This document shows, piece by piece, positions 1 through 12,589 of a stretch of DNA of 64,000 nucleotides; the first letter of the stretch is position 1, and each line of letters opens with the position of its first letter. Source of the DNA: Neckera pumila (taxonomy: Eukaryota > Streptophyta > Bryopsida > Hypnales > Neckeraceae); NCBI GenBank assembly GCA_963969595.1, contig OZ018410.1:32678913-32742912 (forward strand), read 5' to 3'. Both the position numbers and the translations under genes were made by a program. The notes below the pieces were generated by a model. That model was given only the letters and a program-made list of their open reading frames with translations, was not told where the DNA came from and searched no databases.

Positions 1-1080
1 CTCCAAATAAATTTCTCACAAATTTATTTATTACAATTAGAAATCTTTTAGTTCAATAAAGTGCTAACATTTATCTATATCTTTGTATATGTATCATACC
101 TTTTTTTTCGTAATTCTGTGAGCAAACTGTAATGATGAACTCCCCATGTTGGTTTGCATAGGTTCCACTGCTGCAAGAAATGACCATTGCTTGGGAACGG
201 CGTCCACGATGGGAGAATATGGGACACAATAGAGAAACGAGGGGCACGACAAGATAACAGGATTCCCATTTAGGGGGACCTCCTGCAAGCACGGCCGGCT
301 GGCAGTGGAGACCAACTACCGTGCCACTGCTAGCCGCGAAAGTGGCCGGACCAGGCGCCTACTAACCGGGCTTGGCGCTCAACCTGCCGGCTCTGCCTCA
401 GCCCTGGGTGGAGCAGGCGCTGTGGCAGCTAGGCCCTCTACATGGCATGGGAGGCTGGAAGGGACCCGGCTTGCCACAGGCCATCCCTTTTTTGGAAGGC
501 AGACCATGGCTAATGTAGCTAAGGCAAAAAATTTGTTCTTATTAAGTGTAAATTGTTTTTTTTTTTTTTTTTTTGGGATCCACCGTATAAAGCACTCACA
601 TCTCTTACTATTAATTGTTGAGATTACAGAAATTTCATTTTCTCTAATGTCCATATTTTTTCAGAATTTGCCTAATGTTTAGGCTTTTTCCAATACCTCC
701 TCACATTGCAATAATTTTTTCAATATATTGCACAATTCTAATTCTTCTGGAAATTGTCCCACATGTTTCTAACATGTTCTATTATATAAAAGTATAAAAG
801 CTCAACTTCATATAGACCGAGTCTTTTCCTCCAAGAGTGGTCAAAGTAAACTTTCAATTCCGGTCATGAAGGAAAAAAAAATTTCCCCTACTTTGAATGC
901 TCACATCTTTCAATCCGTACGGTCAAATTTCATGAAAATTTTACCACATCATTTTAAAAAAGTAAAGAACAAGATTCTACACTTACATTATCAAAAGTTG
1001 AATTTTTTAGGTTTTCTAACTAAATGCAACAGTTATGGCAGTTTTTAGTGATTTTGGGCAGAAAAATAGCCTTGAAACTT
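1..1080. other. Non-coding stretch with GC-rich island
   Basis: I see no gene here. Most of it is AT-rich, with a poly-T run near 549-574. About 283-515 is clearly GC-richer and low in stop codons on both strands, which creates short overlapping open frames. They lack similarity to anything I know and lack splice or start context, so I do not call them genes. The island could be a fragment of a GC-rich retroelement, but no terminal repeat is visible. Confidence 0.5.
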
Positions 1081-1429
1081 TAAAGATTAACAAAGATTCA
1101 GGCTACCATGTGCTTCTTGGATATGGCTCTTTGGGATTTCTGCTCAAAAAGCTTCCATCTAAGATTAGGAGAATATGTATCACGATTGCAAAATTCAGCG
1201 TTCTAGGTTAGGAATAGACCTAAAAGAAGCTCTGTAGTTCTATCGTTTGTTTATTGAGGCCATTTGTGCCATTTTGGAGGCTAGATTTTGTGACAATGAT
1301 TTGATTTCGTGATTTAAAATACTTAATCCTTCTAATATGCCGTCTAAGCAAGTTGGACTGCAGAGCTGGGGTGTCATCGAATCAAACTATTTACTTTAGC
1401 TTTGTGGAACAAATCGGTCTCATTCAGGT

Positions 1430-1750
1430 TTTTTCTTCTCCTCCTTCTTGATGTGCAGGCTTGTAAGCAGGAGTTTTTGTCCTTCAAATTGCATTGTACA
1501 ATTGAATGGAGGGACAAAATCTTCCGAGATTTGTGGGGTATAATTATTTGGAATTATACCCTACAAATACGGTACCCAAATTTGCTTATTCTTGCTGAAA
1601 TTGCTAGAGTGCAGTGCGTTTCCACTGCTACTTGTGAGAGAGAGCTTTTAGCATTTAGAATTTGATTAAAACTTGTGCAAAGAATAGATTGAGAAGCAAA
1701 AAATCTGGAAGCTTTGCTTAGAGTTGTTTTAGAGGGACCGGATTAAAGAG
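1430..1750 (+). pseudogene. hAT transposase C-terminal relic
   Basis: This is the remnant of the C-terminal dimerisation region of a hAT-superfamily transposase. Read across frames, the sequence gives YPNLLILAEIARVQCVSTAT, then CER-AFSI, NLIKTCAKNRL and NLEALLRVVLEGP in order. This is the usual run of the hAT C-terminus, in which a PNL..LA segment precedes a VSTA..ER.FS..N.IKT..RNRL block. The frame is broken by at least one indel and by in-frame stops (for example a TAG where hAT proteins usually have Gln before NLIKT). Only the C-terminal part is recognisable, and I find no terminal inverted repeats. The family call is by remembered motif similarity; a profile search would confirm it. Confidence 0.7.
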
Positions 1751-2494
1751 AAGTCTGATGTTATTTTTATGGATGCCATACCTATGTAGAAGCATGAAAC
1801 AAAATACAAGTTTCTTAATGCTGACCCGACTACTTATTTGTCTAACTCAGCCATGGGTCCTATTGCTAGCAATTCATCTTTTTTGTTTGGCCTTGAATTG
1901 TCTTGACAGCTTGTGCTTGATTGTATTCTACTCTCCCCATTTTTTTCCACGTATTGTGATGTTGATCATGCTTGGTTAAACTTTAATTCTTAACCATTTT
2001 TTTCCCACATGTTGTAATGTTGATCATGCTTAGTTGAATCCTACTCTCCCCATTTTTTTTCCAATATATTTTGACATTGATCATGGTGCTTGTATCCTAT
2101 TCTTCTTATTGAATTGAATTAATTTTCCTACATGTTTTGATTTTTATAAGTATTGGATTGTATGTTCTTCTCCCCATTTTTTGCAAATGCTTTGATTTTT
2201 GTAAATGTTGAATGTTATGTGATCATGTTGTACTAATCAGCCTCCTGAAAATGCATGGACCTTTTTTTAGATCTGTGCATTTTCGGAAGACTAAATCCCT
2301 GGCTCTAAATTGGTAGAGGCAATGCCTGGTTTAAATCCTGCCAAGGATATGGCTACTCCTTGTCTACTTCAGATGTTGATACAAACATGCTCTTTTCCAA
2401 ATGACATTGTTATGGATTGCATAGCTGCAACAAATAATAACATATTTCATTATTAACTATTCATTTCTTTGTAACCTTTATTTCCATATTCTCT

Positions 2495-3160
2495 GTGATT
2501 CTTACCAACGCCTTTGTTGTAACTGAATTTGTGACGTTTTTAGAGTTAGGAGCCTCCATCCACGCTTGCAAGAATTTGAGCATGCACATAGTTGCACTTG
2601 AGGAAGACAAAGCCATCTTTGATGCAATTGTGGCTCCAATGATTTGTACAGTTCCTGAAGTTCCAAAATTGGTTGCAACAATCCTTTTGCATGATGACAA
2701 TGAGGACGCTTTGAAGGTTAAAGTTTCCCACGTCGTTAAAAAATCTTGTTTCAATAAATAAATCTACCTACAGCTAGTATTGTTTTCCTATTTATATGTA
2801 TAATTCTATTATTCTGAAGTCTTTTTTATATTACATTCACGTTTATGTTGCACGTGTGCTTCATCATCAATGTGATTTTCATATCAATTACAATACATTG
2901 TTTTTGATTTGCAGCATAACTTCTAGTGAAGCAGTCCATCGACCTTTTTTCACTTTACTTGATTTTTTCCCAAGCCCAGAGAAGTCTTATATATTGTCGT
3001 CATATGCGTAGGCTTTAGCTTCGACATTAGCATCTCAGCGGAATTTTCCTCTACGAAAAAAATCTACTTCTTTAGATCCAAGAGTTTTGCAATTTGTAGA
3101 TGTGATAGCCTTAGAATCAAAAAAGGAGACATCATCGACTAATAGTAGTGCTCACTCTTA
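2495..3160 (+). pseudogene. Methyltransferase-like transposon gene relic
   Basis: An 88-codon open stretch (2495-2761) reads VVTEFVTFLELGASIHAC, followed by a segment ending HIVALEEDKAIFDAI. The spacing of a glycine-containing loop, a helix with Ala-Cys, and HxVALExD resembles the C-terminal SAM-binding portion of DNA N6/N4-type methyltransferase-like proteins that I associate with plant transposable elements. The catalytic motif is not visible. A second open segment at about 3012-3160, ending in a stop, reads like the low-complexity Ser/Lys-rich tail of the same protein, separated by a possible intron or by decay. It follows the hAT relic on the same strand, so both could come from one element. 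Assignment is tentative. Confidence 0.35.
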
Positions 3161-3169
3161 GTCTATGTC

Positions 3170-5144
3170 TACATCTTCTATGTGAATGTTTTGTTTGTTT
3201 CTTTGCACTTGTTGGATTTTAGTTTATTGATTATTATACAATATTTTTATACTTTAATCATGAGTATTCTATGTATCTGAAATTGTTATGTTCTAAGCTT
3301 CTTTTTATTGTTGAAATTTAGGAGTTACAAATGAGAATACAATCATAATATTGTAGTGTTGCTTAAATGTGAAGTTCATTTAGTTTTTATCTGTAGCAGG
3401 TGGAGACTATGACCATTAATTCAAAGGCTAGCAAATCATCACTTTATTTGTGGCCATTTCACAATATAGAGCAATGTTGACTTGTCAATCTACAAATCCA
3501 AATACAATAAAATGATTATAGGTTCAACTTTATATTATTTAGAGTGATATAAATTTCAAATCTCATTTTATAAGCTACAATTCATTAGGTGGACAAATGT
3601 TTGGAAGGCATCATTTTAATGGATGAAATGATTGAACATCATTAGTATATAGCAAAAAATGGCCAAAATGCACTACAAAAGTGATTCATGAATTAAACAA
3701 TTTTTCCTTGAAACCTTGAATCCTAACTATATCAAGGGAATTTGCAATTAATATCACTATAAATGATTTGAATTACCTTTAAAGAACAAAACTAAATGAC
3801 CATTTCTTTTTTCCATCCTACATTGTGAGGTGAAGACATAATTCAAAACTCCACGGTTATAGATATAGAATTGTTCATTCGGTTCCAAAAAATAAAAATA
3901 AAAATCCACGGTCATAGGTACCTCATTAGTTTCTAGCCTTCAAAAATGTACACTCACACGTTCACAGGCTCACAGATCCACGCTCACAGACTCTCAAGCT
4001 CACGCTCACAGGCTCACAAAATAGCAACCCTGGTGTAGTTTATTAGAACCAAATATCAGTTTCCATTATTTTTTTGACCTCCTCACTACAAGAGTACAAG
4101 TGACAATGCTTGTGTGATTACAAGATTATAAAATACAAAGGATATAGTCTAGAACAAGTCCAATCAACCGAAGAATAGAAAAAGGAATAGATTGTCAAAC
4201 AATAAAGGTGAACTAAGTTGAAAAAAAGATTGCATGCTCAATTTTTTTGAAACAATATCATTTGTGGCCTTCAAATCCTCAAATCACATACTACAATGAG
4301 AAATGCACTAACAAGTATGGCATGCCTTGCCATGATCTTACTAACCCTACATCTATTAAAGAAAAGTCCCACTACAAACTAAGGATTTCAAATCACTTAA
4401 AGAGATGGATTAAGAAGAGTTGGCTTGAAGACTTAGACCGTTAGACCCCAACAAATTTTGGCAAAACACTTTAAGATGGTCAAAGAAAAAATGAGAGAGA
4501 AGGTGAAGAGCACATGATTTGTGGTGATTGCTTGAAGATAAAGGACATTTTAAATATTTCTAGCAAATGATACAAGAAAAATACCAACAAGATACATGTG
4601 ACACTATTAATATTGATATGTAGATTCAAAAACACTGAGATCCTATTTTTGTAGCTACTTCTGATAGATGTTATATTTTAGACTTTTCAATTATATTGAC
4701 AATTATAATAGAAGAAGATGTTTGAACAAGATAGCCATTGTTGCTGGTGATGCAGCATTTGGCACCGACAAGTATAAAGTAAGTATATTTTAATATTAAT
4801 TTTTTAATGTATAATTCAATATATTGAATTGTCATGCTTATAAAGGATTATACATTTACTTGGTATAGACATGTATAGAATATTCTTTATTTATTCAAAC
4901 GGAATAGTGGAATACTATTTGTTCAATTCATTAAGAATGGTGTTCAATTCATTTTTCAACAGCATTCCCGTAGCATGAATAATCACTAGTAGTACAAAAG
5001 CATTTGACATTGCAGTTTGTTATTTGCCCTTAACACAAAGATGATGAGAATTGAAAGTAAATAGAAATTTATTTCTTTTATAGTGAACAATGTGGATGCA
5101 AGGCTTAATGCAATTCAATAAGTTTTTATTACTTTACATATACA
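3170..5144. other. AT-rich intergenic DNA
   Basis: No gene is recognised. A short imperfect tandem array of CTCACAG-type units lies at about 3945-4020 and is listed separately. A 65-codon open frame at 4247-4444 has no recognisable content. Confidence 0.5.
3945..4020. repeat. Short CTCACAG-type tandem repeat
   Basis: Several imperfect copies of a CTCACAGGCTCACAG-like unit follow each other. It looks like a minisatellite with no coding potential. Confidence 0.7.
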
Positions 5145-6076
5145 TTAACCCCTAAAGGACCAACATGCGTTTTTTGGCCATATAGAATTTTTGGGTAGAT
5201 ACGTACAACTAGAGATTTCCATATTTTGGGCTGAAATTTTAATAGAAGGTGGGCGCAAGGAATATCTTTCATATGCACCAAATTTCATGAGATTTGGAAA
5301 TACGATTAAAAAATTATGGCCTAATATGTTACTTTTTTTCGTAACTGGGCAGTCCGGGCAGATCAGAAAAAATCACTTTTTTCAAAAATAAAAATTTGAA
5401 ATTCGTTTTTCAGAGTCTTATGTAGGTAAAAAGCTTTGAATCATCCCATTTTGATCAATGAGTCAAAAGTTAATGAAGATTTTAAATTTGCAGGCAATTA
5501 TAGATTCTATACTCTAAAATAAAATTTGAAGTCCTTTATCTTACTCAATTTTCAATATGTTTTGAAAGGTTAAAGTCCTAGGATGTAGATTATTTATTAC
5601 AACATTGCCACCATTGGGATTAGCGATTTTCAATTCCATAATTAAATTCTTGACAATTTTGTATTTTGAATCATTCTCTACTACTACGTACTTACTATTT
5701 TTTCTTATATGTTGTACAATTCCAAATGAAGTGAAAATTTTCAAGCATGTAGCCAACTTGTCTAAGAAAAAGAATCCAAAGAAGCACAATAATTTTGGAC
5801 ATTCTTTCATCAAAAAGTGAGCTTGTGAAGTGCTGCTGCCCAGTTTTCCGCAGGGCCAAAAAAATGGTTTTAGTGAATTTGAATGCTTATATCTTGCAAT
5901 CCACGTGGTAGAAATTCTTGAAATTTTTATCATATGTTCTTGAGTCACCATAATACAAGATCCTATGGTTACATGTGTCAAAAAAATTTATTTTTGAAAA
6001 ATTGGGTACTTATATTAAATATGGCAATTTTTGAGCATTTTCGGTGAGAACATAGTCATGGAACTTTAGGAGTTAA
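5145..6076 (+). mobile_element. TTAA-ended MITE family A, copy 1
   Basis: The element is 932 bp with its flanking TTAA repeats. The left end reads TTAACCCCTAAAGGACC and the right end reads CTTTAGGAGTTAA, giving short terminal inverted repeats bounded by TTAA at both sides. Copies at 6398, 8866 and (inverted) 23044 align along their whole length. Shared internal landmarks include a GGCCA..TAGAATTTTTGGG segment near the left end, a TTTGATCAATGAGTCAAAA block in the middle and a TATCTTGCAATCCACG block near the right. No intact transposase is encoded; open frames on both strands are short and not conserved. TTAA targets are typical of piggyBac- or Kolobok-type elements, but with no transposase seen the superfamily is open. 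Confidence 0.85.
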
Positions 6077-6397
6077 AGAAAATGTTAATTTATTTATTTA
6101 TTTGCATTTCTAGGTAAACCAATAGCACATATTAAATCATTTTTTTACATAGTGAAATTGTGATACCTTCTAAAATGCAATATAGTATAGGGAGCATCAA
6201 CATCCATTATATTGTATTTATGATACGTGCAATTGTATTGGTTTAATCACCTATTCTAAAGGTATCATGAAATGAGACATCATGGGAAGACTTGGAAAAG
6301 TGATGTACATAGGGATACTTTAGAAAATTAGTGATTGAGGCTTTTGAAGATGCGAAATCCAAACTCATACAAACATTCCTTGATTATGTTGGAGAAG

Positions 6398-7320
6398 TTA
6401 ACTCTAAAGAACCAACATGTGTTTTTTTGGCTATATAGAATTTTTGGGTAGGTACATTTGATTAGAGATTTTCATATTTTTGGCCCAAATTTTAATGGAA
6501 GGTGGGAACAAGGAGTATCTTTCATATGCACCAAATTTCATGACATTTGGAAATATGAGTAAAATGTTATGGCATAATATGTTACTTTTTTTTGTAAATG
6601 GACAATCCGAGATTCCAAGCAAATTAGAGAAAATCACTTTTTTCAAAAATAAAAATTTGAAATTGGTTTCTAGAGTTATATACACATGGAAAGCTTTGTA
6701 GAATTCCATTTTGATCAATGAGTCAAAATTATGAGGATTTTTTGTTGGCGGATAGTTATGAATTCTCTACTCTAAAATAAACTTTGAAGTCCATTATCTT
6801 TTTTAATTTTCAATATTTTTTGAAAAAAAATAAATCATAGGGGGTATATTGTTTATTACAACATTGAAACCATTGGGATTGGCATTTTTCAATTCTATAA
6901 TTATAATCTTAACAATTTAGTACTTTGAATCATTCTCTACTTCCTTCTACTTACTATTTTTTTCCTATATGTTGCACAATTCCAAATGATCTAAAATATT
7001 TCAAGTGTATGGGCAACTTGTCTAGGAAAAAGAAACCAAAGAAGCACCACCAGTTTGGACATTTTTTCATAGAAAAGTGAGCTTGTGAAGTGTAGTTGCT
7101 CTGTTTTTTGGAGGGCCATAAAACGATTCTAGTGAATTTGAATGCTTATATCTTGCAATTCGCGGGGTGGAAATTTCTGAATTTTTTATCACATGTTCTC
7201 AAGTCAGCATACTAAAAGATCTTACAATAACATGTGTCAAAAAAGTTTTTTTTCAAAAATTTGGTACTTGTTCTAAAAATGGTTTTCGGTGAAAACATAG
7301 TCACGAACTTTAGGGGTTAA
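6398..7320 (+). mobile_element. TTAA-ended MITE family A, copy 2
   Basis: This 923-bp copy is in the same orientation as copy 1, 321 bp downstream. The ends are TTAACTCTAAAGAACC on the left and ACTTTAGGGGTTAA on the right. The internal blocks match copy 1 in order, including the GATCAATGAGTCAAAA segment. The spacer from copy 1 (6077-6397) has no recognisable feature. Confidence 0.85.
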
Positions 7321-8865
7321 GTTCATTCAATACTTCATGATTACTGGGATGAATAAACTTGGTATGAACGAATTTTTTCATCTTCCACTGTGACAGTTGT
7401 TGTTGAATACTTACATTATTTTCCAAATTTGTTAGTTTGATTTTCTCCAAGTATAATTTACAAACTTTATTAAGAATTAGGATTCCTCTTGAACTCTGTG
7501 GTATTAAAATCCGTTTTTTGAATTTTTGCTTTTGTCCTTGTACAAATATGTTATGTACTCAATTTCATAAAAGACATTGTAAAAAAGCTTCTCTCTTTGA
7601 CTTCAAAAATTGTTTTAGAAGAATGAGAATTGATATGAATAGAATATGACCTTAAGTGATGAGTATTCAAAAAGACGTTACATTGGATGTTATTATTGAT
7701 ATAAAAACAAAAGTTGTTTTATTGGATGTTTACTAAAATCCGTTTCCTAAATCATGAAAATGTTACATAAAATACAAATTTCTTATAGTGTGAGGATAAA
7801 TGAAAGTACTTCTAAACAATATTATTTTCACTTGGATCAAAATTGGTACATATTTCTTGCACCAAACCTTGTACTCTTCTAGATATGTATTTTCATGTCA
7901 TCCATCTCAAAAAAACATTTGCTGGGAGGACCAGGGTTTGTAGCCTATACAAAAGCGAACATGATTAGCAATCTTTTAGTCCCTATTATAAGCTCCATTT
8001 AGCACTAGGAAGTTAAATTAGGTATTTAATTGTTTATCACCTTCATCTACATTTTGCCTAGAACTTCAAATATTGTGAAGATCCCACTCAAAGGTTGAAA
8101 ACTTTGGATGAATAACTTGAATTTGGTGACCGAAGGCATACAAGCCCCTCTTAAGAGTTTAACATTAGGAGCTAACTCCCCCTATCTTCTTGATTAGGAT
8201 AACATTCTTGAACATAAAAACTTGAAATCCTTCAACAATATTATTCTTGGCTCTAGGGGAATTGTTCTTCAACAATATCACTATCAATTGAAAGACACTA
8301 AGCTTCAAGTTCACAAACTTTATAATATAGTTGAATGTATTCAAATGTAACAATCCTAGAAGGATGCGACTCTAAGATAGAGGTGCAATTATTAGATTCT
8401 TCCATAAATAAGTGCAATTTTTGGTTTTTACAATTTTTTGGAATACTTTTAGTCTTCTTAGTCCTTACTTTTAATCTAGTAAAGACATTGGAATAAAATT
8501 GTTGTCAATGGATGATTTTCAAGGTTATTGCAAAATTGAAGAATGCAACTCTTGATTCAACCAAAAATGGGATCATATTCAGCTAACTACCTTGGTAATA
8601 AGTCTTGTCCATTCAGAGTTAAGTAACATGGAATATAGAAATGGACAATGCAAAGTCCTATAGAGATAAAACCACACTGTGGATTGTGACAAGTTTTCTA
8701 GATTATTGCCCACAAAGTAGACAAAATGAAGTTGATTTCAAGGTTGCTTTGTTCCAAAAAGATGTGTTTGAAAAACACTTAAATTTCTAGCTCAGCTTTG
8801 AATCAAATGTTCTTCAAAGTTATTCAATCATAGCAAAGACATTATAGCTCAATAACACATCATTT
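7321..8865. other. AT-rich intergenic DNA
   Basis: I see no gene, RNA or repeat with clear boundaries here. Open frames are short and lack recognisable motifs. Confidence 0.5.
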
Positions 8866-9794
8866 TTAATCCCTAAAGGACCAATATGCAATTTTTTGGC
8901 TACATAGCAATTTTGGGCAGGTTGACGTGAATGGGAATTGCATATTTTTTATTCAAATTTTAATGTAAAGTTGCGACAAGGAATATCTTTTATATAAACT
9001 AAATTTCATGACATTTGGAAATATGTGTAAAAAATTATAGCCTAATATATTACTTTTTTTTGTAAATCGGTAGTCTAGACAGATTAGAAAAAATCATTTT
9101 TTTCAGAAATAAAAATTTGAAATTAGTTTTCAAGAGTTGTATACATGTAGAAAGCTTTGAATCATTTCATTTTGATCAATGAGTCAAAAGTTATGAGGAG
9201 CTTTTGTTTGCAAGCAAGTATGGATTCTCTATTAAAAAATTAACATTGAAATTCTTTTTTTTACTCAATTTTCAATATTTTTTTCAAAAAATAAAATCAT
9301 AGGATGTAGATTGTTTATTACAATATTGCAACCATTGAGATTAGCATTTCTCAATTCTATAATTAAACTCTTACCAGTTTAGTATCTTAAATTATTCTCT
9401 ACTTCTTTCTACTAACTATTTTTTCCTATATGTTATACAATTCCAAATGATCTGAAATTTTTCAAACATGTAGCCAACTTGTATAGGAAAGGGAATTCAA
9501 AGAAGCACCACCATTTTGAACATTTTTATATAGAAAAGTGAGCTTGTGAAGTGCAGCTGCCGAATTTTTCACAAGGCTAAAAAAATGATTTCAGTAAACT
9601 TCAATGTTTATATCTTGCAATCCACGTGGTGGAAATTCTGAAATTATTACCACATGTTCTCAAGTCAACATACAACAAGATTGTATAGTTACATGTGTCA
9701 AAAAAAGTTTAAGAAAAAATATTTAGTATTTGTACTAAAAATGAATTTTTGAACGCTTTCAATGAAAACATAGTCATGGAACTTTAGAGGTTAA
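8866..9794 (+). mobile_element. TTAA-ended MITE family A, copy 3
   Basis: This 929-bp copy is in direct orientation. The left end is TTAATCCCTAAAGGACC, one base off the consensus, and the right end is ACTTTAGAGGTTAA. Internal blocks match copies 1 and 2. It is the most diverged of the three direct copies at its left end. Confidence 0.82.
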
Positions 9795-10813
9795 AACAAA
9801 TGACGCATGTCCAACCAAAATCATTAGATTATCCAAATTGAGACACATACATTTGGATTACAAAGCATCACAAAAATCTAGATATTGCTTACACAAGATG
9901 TACTTCATCAAAACAAAAAAGTTTGATGAGAGTCTAGTGGTAGTTTTTGGTACACCTAGTGATGGTACTTTAAAAATTCATAACTTATTCATATGGTGTC
10001 TAAATAATGCTTGCTACAATGTAATGGAAATGTTCTTTTAGTCTCCAATAAGATTGAACAAAAATAACTTATAATTGACAACAGTAACTATTCTCAGTTG
10101 TAATTTGTGACGAAAATAAATGCTCATACCTTATATCAAAACACAAATCAAACCAGAAAAAAATCCGCACTTCAAAAACTTCAATCTAGGATGGTGCATG
10201 AACATCACCAAGGTGCGCTGAGATGTTTCTACACTCGTTCCTCCATAAGCAAGGAACGGCAAATCGAAGCTCCGCACGATGTTACAACAACTGGAGTGGA
10301 TGATTTGGATTGGTCTGATCACAAAGTTTGAATGGAAACGGAGTTGTCTACAACCTCTTAGTTTGAAAGTGCATAAGACTCCAATGATAAAATTTTGACC
10401 TCAACGGATTTGGCTCTCGTACCCAAAGTGACCTCTAAGCTGCACAACTCACTACTGTACCATACTCCCCACATCAGCCCGACACACAAAAATGAATGCC
10501 TAAGGCGGCGAAAAAGTAAACTGTGCTTTATCCCAAGTGTGACTGAACAATTTGCTTCATGTAAATGCAACAAAACAAAGTATTTCATTGCACAAAGATC
10601 ATTTACAAAGTGTAGATGTAACAGAAAACGAACTAAACAGTCTACACATAAAAGTTGCACGTTTCTCATTGGAGTCAACACATTATTGCTTACGGTCTCT
10701 ACAGGAAACAAGTGCAAGAATACTAGCGAATGTGCTGCATCTCTGATAAAGTTAAATCAGCAACTTATGCCTTTACAATCCCCAAGGAAAAAAGATCCAC
10801 ACCTCTAAATAAA
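9795..10813. other. Intergenic DNA and probable 3' UTR of the LEA-like gene
   Basis: Open frames on both strands between about 10107 and 10808 look like chance frames: no known motif, no splice support. On the minus strand this lies directly 3' of the LEA-like stop codon at 10814, so part is probably its 3' UTR. The base composition is more balanced than the MITE-rich DNA to the left, as expected for transcribed DNA. Confidence 0.45.
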
Positions 10814-12188
10814 TTACTCCGGAGCTCTACGAGGAACATCCTGAGGCATGTCCGTGTTCATGTTATTCAACCCTGGCTGTGTCCCGGGAACCGTCTGCCG
10901 AGGGGTAAAAGCGTTCTTGACAGCATCCGTGATAACAGCGGCTGTCTGGCCGATGCTCTGGGTAACAGACTGCGCTGGCTGGCCAGGAGCGGAGTCTGAC
11001 ACGTTGGGTGCGCTAGTTGCGTTTGTCGTGCCTGAGTTCTTGGTGGAAGTAAATGCGCCCTTCACCTGGTTCACCACGTTGGTCACTTGGTTAACTGCTG
11101 TGTTGTAGCTGCTAGCAGCGTCTTTGGCCGTCGTGTCCACATCTTGCTTCAGCTTCTCATCAGACGCCCTGCAAGAGTGAATTCACGTGAATCTTAAACC
11201 CTGCGGTAGGGAACCGTTTGCGTACTTTTCAGCTGCTGAGGGTTAATGATCCAATTATAATATGTGAGCCTATACTTTTGAGGATCTCGTCCCAGTTTGA
11301 AGGTGATTTGTAGTGCACCAAAAAATACATTATACAAAAACCATATGTACAGCTTATGAATTTTTGAATTTTTGCTCCCTGAGTATGTTAACTTGTAGGA
11401 AGACCTCGACTCTTCAGGTACTACTGGTAAAGATGGTTATAATCATTGGATGGTGTATGTGCATTGTAAGTTACATTTACTCAAAACAAGCCTATTTATG
11501 CCCACCCACGACAACGGAAACTCAAGGAAATTGCTAAGGTTGACAAATGTCGGACAACTACATCCCGTCCATCTTCTCATACGACATCAGCTTCCAAAAA
11601 GCTCATTTGTACAGGTCACATATTATAGCACATCAGTACTGTCCAAAGAAATCAAACAATCTCTACAAACGAGTCATAGACTTTGGACAGATGCTCACTT
11701 GTTGGAAGGATCGTTCTTGGCATTCTCGAAATTTATATTCGCTTGATCCACGAACTCATTAACCTTTCCCTTTGTCGCCTCTTTAACTTGCCCTAGTTGC
11801 TCCCCGATCGGCATCTCCCGCTGCCAAAAAGAATCCCCCTAAATATTAGGTCACGCTCGCCATAGCCAAGCAAAAAACAACAAACAACCTCCAAAACATC
11901 CATCTCCCAATCACAAAACACGATTCCAGAACATTTACCATCAATACACTTTGAACCTTAATAACTTCTACATAAATAGTACCCAAACAACCCAGTCTTG
12001 GGTACGCTCGAATCCTCGTTTCATTTACCAACAAGAATACATCAAAATTTCACCATTCAAATTTGAGAACAGCAGAACCATGCTCAACCCAGCTGCCGTT
12101 TCATGATGCGAGCTCGCACCTGAACATTCTCGGGCGCTTTCACGTAATCGCCTGTGCCTGTATTCTGCGGCGCCCCCCCTGTGGCCAT
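10814..12188 (-). CDS. Small hydrophilic LEA-like protein, 3 exons, 181 aa
   Basis: My model has exon 1 at 12188-12120 (MATGGAPQNTGTG start, 23 codons), exon 2 at 11820-11699 and exon 3 at 11168-10814. All junctions have GT donors and AG acceptors, and the phases join cleanly (0, then 2). The product is rich in Ala, Asn, Gln, Thr and Ser. It has almost no hydrophobic core, no membrane segment and no signal peptide. Short amphipathic stretches such as QLGQVKEATKGKVNEFVDQA and NQVTNVVNQVKGAF resemble the Lys/Ala/Thr-rich 11-mer-like helices of LEA-type stress proteins. I do not recognise a precise family and base the LEA label on composition and pattern only. A CACGTG box lies about 220 bp upstream of the ATG, compatible with stress or ABA control. 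The gene has no disabling change. Confidence 0.75.
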
Positions 12189-12404
12189 GATGGTGCTCTG
12201 ATATCTCGTGCAAAGGGAGGCAAGCCCAAATGCGAAACAAGTGTGGTTGTGAAAGACTAACGTTCGCTGAGATTGAAGGAGGAATCAGAGGAAACAAGCG
12301 ATTGCGAAAGGAGAAGATGGAAATGAAAGAGGCGGTGAGAGACGGGGCTTATCAAAGAGACTCGGACTTGCTGGCGTCTGACTCCCGGTGTGCAGGTATG
12401 GTGA

Positions 12405-12410
12405 CACGTG
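12405..12410. promoter_or_regulatory. G-box / ABRE-like CACGTG
   Basis: A perfect CACGTG palindrome sits within GACACGTGCC, about 217 bp upstream of the LEA-like start codon at 12188. An ACGTG core in this context is the known binding site of bZIP ABA-response factors and of bHLH proteins. Its function here is inferred from position only. Confidence 0.45.
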
Positions 12411-12589
12411 CCAGATTAAGATAGACTTACAATCGTCCTTCTGCCTCGTGTCGTTTGCTCCCTCATATCAGATTCTAATGTTGCACTAATTTATCATAAT
12501 TTCACTGTTTAACCCGGAACCCCTGGGGAGGATAAAAAGTGTTCAATGAATGCCTTTCAAGGGTTTGGAAAGTAAATAAAAGCATTTGC

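Noticed and set aside
305..682. 125-codon frame at the left edge
   Set aside because: It needs a GTG start, lies in a GC-rich island with open frames on the opposite strand too, and has no known motif.
2241..2295. Small hairpin with CCTGAAAATGCATGG-like arms
   Set aside because: The arms are short and imperfect, there is no T-tract and no gene context. It could arise by chance in AT-rich DNA.
2290..2345. tRNA-like stretch with box A (TGGCTCTAAATTGG) and box B (GGTTTAAATCC) look-alikes
   Set aside because: The two boxes are too close together, there is no anticodon arm and no acceptor stem pairing, so it is not a tRNA gene. At most it is a SINE-like relic.
5541..5981. 146-codon minus frame inside MITE A copy 1
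   Set aside because: The frame is not conserved in the other copies of the same element, so it is not a real gene.
10395..10808. 137-codon plus frame next to the LEA-like gene
   Set aside because: It is antisense to the probable 3' UTR, has another frame open on the opposite strand and shows no motif.
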